Source: Ignavibacteriales bacterium UBA6490 | Lineage (GTDB): Bacteria; Bacteroidota; Ignavibacteria; Ignavibacteriales; Ignavibacteriaceae | Direction of reading: 5' to 3' | NCBI GenBank assembly: GCA_002435365.1 | Contig: DJMM01000075.1 | Coordinates: forward strand, 1-9,453 | Length of the DNA: 9,453 nucleotides | In this document: piece after piece, positions 7,501-9,453 of the stretch | How positions within the stretch are numbered: position 1 is the stretch's first letter | Layout: the number at the start of each line of letters is the position of its first letter | Translations under genes and position numbers: made by a program | Notes under the pieces: model-generated | Told to the model about the DNA's origin: nothing | The model's input: only the letters and a program-made list of their open reading frames with translations | Database searches by the model: none

Positions 7501-8023
7501 TAACAGGGAGAGGGGCTTGAGAATTAATTTTAAGCTTGTGGAAGAGATAAGCAACCAGACCGATCTTGAAAACATTACAGATAATGTTTCTGCTCCGGTT
7601 TATTCAAACAGGAAGAGATCAATTAATGGAAACAGTATAACTACCGATTTCAGCTACAGGCCGGAGAGGAACATAGAAGTCGGATTTAAGATTAAAGCAG
7701 CTAAAAATGAGGATCGATATCCGGAAATTCCGACAATTATTGATATCAACTCCCTTACATTAAGATTTAATCTGTCATTAGCAGGTGCAGGCAGATTAAG
7801 GATTGAAGTCGAGAGAAACGAATTAATTTCGAATACAGCTGAAAACTTCTTACCTTTTGAATTAACGGGTGGAAATTATCTGGGGAAAAATTATTACTGG
7901 AGGCTTAATTTTGATTACCGGCTTGCTTCATATCTGCAGTCTACTTTAAGTTACGACGGCAGGTATCAGGGAAGCGGAAAAGTTATACATACCGGTAAAG
8001 CTGAAATAAGAGCATATTTTTAA
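4562..8023 (+). CDS. Large outer-membrane beta-barrel protein of unknown function
   Basis: This 1153-residue protein is of unknown function. The start is TTG at 4562: an in-frame TAA at 4544 and the absence of any ATG before residue 61 leave no better choice, and this start yields a clean signal peptide (residues 1-21, hydrophobic LSLAIILFLPL, cleavage after YA). Visible parts in order are a small beta domain (about 30-98); a Gly-, Asp- and Glu-rich conserved block (about 147-241, including LRLQLSGKLSDDIEVVAALT and PIQPEGNTE); a second copy of the beta domain (297-342); then a long series of alternating hydrophobic/polar strands and acidic loops. One EF-hand-type loop lies at 839-850. The C-terminus HTGKAEIRAYF ends in Phe, as in barrels inserted by BamA. 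There are no cysteines. The conserved block resembles barrel proteins I recall from Ignavibacteria and other Bacteroidota-related phyla. It lacks the size (~2400 residues) and repeats of the T9SS translocon SprA, though a distant link is possible. Confidence 0.85.
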   Translation: MNIKQLSLAIILFLPLYSGYAQQPYHSAVVTDTLLINLDNNYKLTFPGIIPYSEKIRLRNMELGQNDYSITYSNAEISLSDSLPYSVFDTLFVTYEILDVGFKKEYKKRSLVYRLDTKTGDTIRVAETERGGFTPDAIFGSDMEKSGTLVRGFTVGTTKDFTLSSGLRLQLSGKLSDDIEVVAALTDENTPIQPEGNTERLEELDKVFIQIKHPLATGIFGDYQLTRRQGEFGFIDRKLQGLTGEFNYEGYNAFVSLAGSKGKFNSNNFNGVEGVQGPYRLSGINNERDIIVLAGTEKVYIDGVEMSRGESNDYTIEYSNAQIIFTPKRLITSASRITVDFEYTDRKFSRNFFGAGSSARLFDNKLTLQFQYLQEGDDPDAPIDVSFTEEDKNALSAAGDDRLKAVKSGVTTALPDSLGVIRGLYQKIDTTFNSIPYSYYVYNPGDTASIYNITFSFVGEGEGDYIRQSLGNYLFAGINQGAYMPVIFLPLPEFKQTGNMVISYQPEEDIFLSFEYAGSLWDKNRFSDIDDGDNFGSARNIFFRINPKDISIGSIKLGKAGISYKDRFVQDKFTSADRINEIEFDRTYNSASVSKGNEQLREVNLTLVPVNDLHINSMYGFLSRGENFKSDRFNNTLSFGTGKDYSLNYNFDYVETENNLFRSYWVRQKGNAGYLIWKIRPGVEFLAEDRKDKSGSTDSLRTGSLKYNEVTPLIELTDLNGLRLSARFSFRDDYFPLNGIMLKESWSTTQMYEAVYSGIREISTSLNFTFREKKYTDEYKGRGNINTQTILIRSQSRFNFWEPVNGDLFYEVSTQRSARLERVFIQVTKGTGNYTYAGDINNNGIADENEYIPVLYDGDYVLITIPTDQLYPVIDLKTSTRWKINFEDMFDEGSTISGLLSPFSTETFWRIEENSTEQDYQKIYLINFASLLNENTTIRGSNYFQQDLFVFENDPELSFRLRFTQRKSLSNFSGGRESGYNRERGLRINFKLVEEISNQTDLENITDNVSAPVYSNRKRSINGNSITTDFSYRPERNIEVGFKIKAAKNEDRYPEIPTIIDINSLTLRFNLSLAGAGRLRIEVERNELISNTAENFLPFELTGGNYLGKNYYWRLNFDYRLASYLQSTLSYDGRYQGSGKVIHTGKAEIRAYF
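7076..7111 (+). other. EF-hand-type calcium-binding loop inside the barrel protein
   Basis: Residues 839-850, DINNNGIADENE, fit the 12-residue loop DxNxNGxxDxxE exactly: D839, N841, N843, G844, D847 and E850 occupy positions 1, 3, 5, 6, 9 and 12. It lies between predicted strands, ahead of YIPV and DGDYVLI, so it probably sits in a loop exposed on one face of the outer membrane and would be structured by Ca2+. Calcium binding is inferred from the motif only. Confidence 0.65.
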
Positions 8024-8030
8024 GAAGGAA
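8024..8030 (+). promoter_or_regulatory. Ribosome binding site of the Nudix gene
   Basis: GAAGGAA directly follows the barrel gene stop codon and ends 5 nt before the ATG at 8036. It supports this start and shows that the organism does use Shine-Dalgarno sequences, although several other genes here lack clear ones. Confidence 0.7.
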
Positions 8031-8035
8031 ATTAA

Positions 8036-8491
8036 ATGGAAATAATTTCGGGATATGTTGAGGTTCATGTATTCAGAAGAACCGGAGGGTCCCTTGAATT
8101 TTTATTATTGAGAAGAGGAGAGAAAGAAATTTATCCGGGTTTATGGCAGATGGTGACCGGTAAAATTAAACCCGGCGAAAAAGCATATGAAGCTGCGCTT
8201 CGGGAAGTTAAAGAGGAAACCGGATTAATTCCGCTTAAATTCTGGGCAGCACCGAAAGTTAACCAGTTTTACCAGGCTGATAAAGATGCGGTCTATATCG
8301 TGCCGGTATTTGCAGCTGAAGTTTCGGAGGCGGAAGTTTTAACAGGTGAAGAGCACGACGGCTATAAATGGCTCAGCTCTGCTGAGGCAGGTTCTGTTTT
8401 GCCCTGGGACGAACAGAGAAAAGCACTGGATATTATTGAACGCTATATCCTTAAAATGCCTGAATATCTGGAGCTTGTTGAGATAAAGTAA
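8036..8491 (+). CDS. Nudix hydrolase, possibly NudB-like nucleoside triphosphate pyrophosphohydrolase
   Basis: This 151-residue cytoplasmic Nudix enzyme would cleave a nucleoside diphosphate linked to another moiety, using Mg2+ or Mn2+. The Nudix box GX5EX7REUXEEXGU is perfect at residues 42-64, with metal ligands E57, E60 and E61 in the REVKEETG core. The preceding GLWQMVTG (35-42) and the C-terminal region with KWLSSAEA and WDEQRKALDIIERYI resemble the dihydroneopterin-triphosphate/dATP pyrophosphohydrolase (NudB) type, but Nudix substrates cannot be read reliably from sequence. Length is normal and nothing is missing. It starts 12 nt after the barrel gene with a good ribosome binding site, so the two are probably co-transcribed; I see no functional reason for the pairing. 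No clear terminator follows. Confidence 0.92.
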   Translation: MEIISGYVEVHVFRRTGGSLEFLLLRRGEKEIYPGLWQMVTGKIKPGEKAYEAALREVKEETGLIPLKFWAAPKVNQFYQADKDAVYIVPVFAAEVSEAEVLTGEEHDGYKWLSSAEAGSVLPWDEQRKALDIIERYILKMPEYLELVEIK

Positions 8492-8576
8492 ATTTTTCCA
8501 GCCTGTTTCAGCTGAAAATAATGAATCCAGTGCAAAAAAATATCATTTTTATTATGCAGGTGTTTAATTACTTAGC

Positions 8577-8584
8577 TATTTTTG
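8577..8584 (+). promoter_or_regulatory. Candidate -7 element upstream of the PfkB kinase
   Basis: TATTTTTG matches the Bacteroidota -7 consensus TAnnTTTG and would place transcription start near 8591, about 26 nt before the TTG. The expected TTTG -33 element is not present (TATG occurs at about that distance), so support is weak. The 125-bp gap from the Nudix gene (8492-8616) also holds a perfect palindrome TTTCAGCTGAAA (8506-8517) and a weak AT-only hairpin near 8535-8550, but no real terminator. Confidence 0.25.
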
Positions 8585-8605
8585 ATGTCGTATTTTTAGA
8601 AAAAT

Positions 8606-8611
8606 AAGGAG
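8606..8611 (+). promoter_or_regulatory. Ribosome binding site fixing the TTG start of the PfkB kinase
   Basis: AAGGAG lies 5 nt before the TTG at 8617, and an in-frame TAA at 8605-8607 overlaps it. The start must therefore follow, and TTG is the only initiation codon ahead of the conserved LLVVGS strand. No ATG is available. Confidence 0.8.
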
Positions 8612-8616
8612 CACAA

Positions 8617-9453
8617 TTGGGACTTTTAGTAGTAGGTTCATTAGGACTGGACACAGTTGCCACACCGTTTGACAGAGTGGAAGATGCGCTTGGCGGATCT
8701 GCAACATATATTTCTCTTGCATCAAGTTATTTCAGCGGACCGGTTTACCTGGTTGGAATTGTGGGGGAGGATTTTCCAAGGAAATATATTAACACTTTGG
8801 AAGAAAGGAATATTGATCTTGAAGGTTTGCAGATTGTACCTGGCGGAAAGACATTCAGATGGTCAGGAAAATATCATTATGATCTGAATGTAAGAGATAC
8901 ACTGCTTACAGAGCTGAATGTTTTTGAAAAGTTTGACCCGGTAATACCGGATAAATTCAGAAAGGCGAATTTTATCTGTCTTGGCAATATAGATCCCGTT
9001 CTGCAGATCAAAGTGCTTGACCAGATGGAAAATCCAAGATTTGTAGTTTGTGATACGATGAACTACTGGATTACAGGCAAAAAAGACGAATTGAAGGAAC
9101 TGCTTAAAAGGGTGAACGTACTGATTATTAATGATTCCGAGGCAAGACTCCTTGCCCATGAGCCAAACCTGATAAAGGCATCAAAACTTATCAGGGAGAT
9201 GGGACCGGAAATTCTAATAATTAAAAAAGGGGAGCATGGCGCACTGCTTTTTGCTGATGATGTAATTTTTTCGGCACCGGCATATCCACTTGAATCCATT
9301 TATGATCCTACAGGTGCAGGCGATTCGTTTGCCGGAGGTTTTATCGGGTATCTTCATAAAACCCAGGATCTTAGTCCCGAAAATATGAAGTGTGCAGTTA
9401 TTTACGGCAGTGCAATGGCATCATTCTGTGTGGAAAAATTCAGTACAAAGGGA
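8617..9453 (+). CDS. PfkB-family carbohydrate/nucleoside kinase, 3'-truncated by window edge
   Basis: This ribokinase-fold cytoplasmic kinase would transfer phosphate from ATP to a sugar or nucleoside. The 279 visible codons start at TTG and remain open at the right edge; families of this type run to about 300 residues, so only a short C-terminus is missing. Seen in order: an N-terminal strand LLVVGS (3-8); D12, a usual substrate contact; the substrate-side glycine pair G26-G27 in LGGSATY; the middle strand block with INDSEA; and the PfkB signature DPTGAGDSFAGGF (230-242) with the anion hole GAGD and catalytic base D236. The GG motif is followed by SATYISLA rather than the common xxxN pattern of ribokinase and fructokinase, pointing to a separate subgroup of unsettled substrate. 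It is 125 bp downstream of the Nudix gene with its own possible promoter, so operon membership is uncertain. Confidence 0.93.
   Translation, partial: MGLLVVGSLGLDTVATPFDRVEDALGGSATYISLASSYFSGPVYLVGIVGEDFPRKYINTLEERNIDLEGLQIVPGGKTFRWSGKYHYDLNVRDTLLTELNVFEKFDPVIPDKFRKANFICLGNIDPVLQIKVLDQMENPRFVVCDTMNYWITGKKDELKELLKRVNVLIINDSEARLLAHEPNLIKASKLIREMGPEILIIKKGEHGALLFADDVIFSAPAYPLESIYDPTGAGDSFAGGFIGYLHKTQDLSPENMKCAVIYGSAMASFCVEKFSTKG

Noticed and set aside
4562..8023. Calling the 1153-residue protein a SprA/Sov type IX secretion translocon or a TonB-dependent receptor
   Set aside because: It is less than half the length of SprA and lacks its repeated architecture as I know it. I see no TonB box or plug-domain pattern either. 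Only a distant relation is left open.
8500..8560. Possible terminator after the Nudix gene (palindrome TTTCAGCTGAAA and an AT hairpin)
   Set aside because: The palindrome has no loop and no following T-run, and the other hairpin is A/T only, so neither is a credible rho-independent terminator.
8863..9299. Overlapping - strand frames of 98 and 78 codons within the kinase
   Set aside because: Antisense shadows of the conserved PfkB coding sequence.

Overview
The window reads as ordinary chromosomal DNA of a Gram-negative bacterium from the Bacteroidota/Chlorobiota-Ignavibacteriota side of the tree. This is an inference. It rests on an outer-membrane lipoprotein-sorting (Lol-type) ABC transporter, a very large signal-peptide-bearing outer-membrane beta-barrel of a style I associate with Ignavibacteria and relatives, modest AT-richness with AT-rich gene gaps, and two matches to the Bacteroidota-type -7 promoter element TAnnTTTG. 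There are no RNA genes, CRISPR arrays, insertion sequences, integrases, phage genes or defence genes.

Layout. (1) Positions 2-1012, + strand: the 3' two-thirds of a leucyl aminopeptidase (PepA, M17), cut by the left edge. (2) Positions 1016-4143, - strand: a compact three-gene operon read right to left, made of permease A, permease B and the ATPase LolD. The permeases overlap by one base (TGATG) and permease B ends 3 nt before lolD. The operon ends tail-to-tail with pepA, with only 3 bp between the stop codons. (3) Positions 4144-4561: a 418-bp divergent intergenic region carrying a five-copy degenerate 11-bp tandem repeat, a perfect 12-bp palindrome and candidate promoters facing both ways. 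(4) Positions 4562-8023, + strand: a 1153-residue cysteine-free outer-membrane beta-barrel protein of unknown function, starting at TTG. (5) Positions 8036-8491, + strand: a Nudix hydrolase 12 nt downstream, probably in the same operon. (6) Positions 8617-9453, + strand: a PfkB-family sugar/nucleoside kinase, also starting at TTG, cut by the right edge.

How the parts may work together. The Lol operon would release lipoproteins from the inner membrane for transport to the outer membrane. The divergent large barrel is itself an outer-membrane protein, so the central region has an envelope theme. The flanking genes (peptidase, Nudix, kinase) look like housekeeping or salvage enzymes, and I see no pathway link between them and the barrel.

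The least understood item is the 1153-residue protein. It carries an internally duplicated small beta domain (residues about 54-96 and 297-342), a strongly patterned conserved block (about 147-241), one textbook EF-hand-type calcium loop (residues 839-850) set in a second, shorter repeat motif, and a canonical C-terminal outer-membrane insertion strand ending in Phe. I see no evidence for an entirely new multi-gene system.
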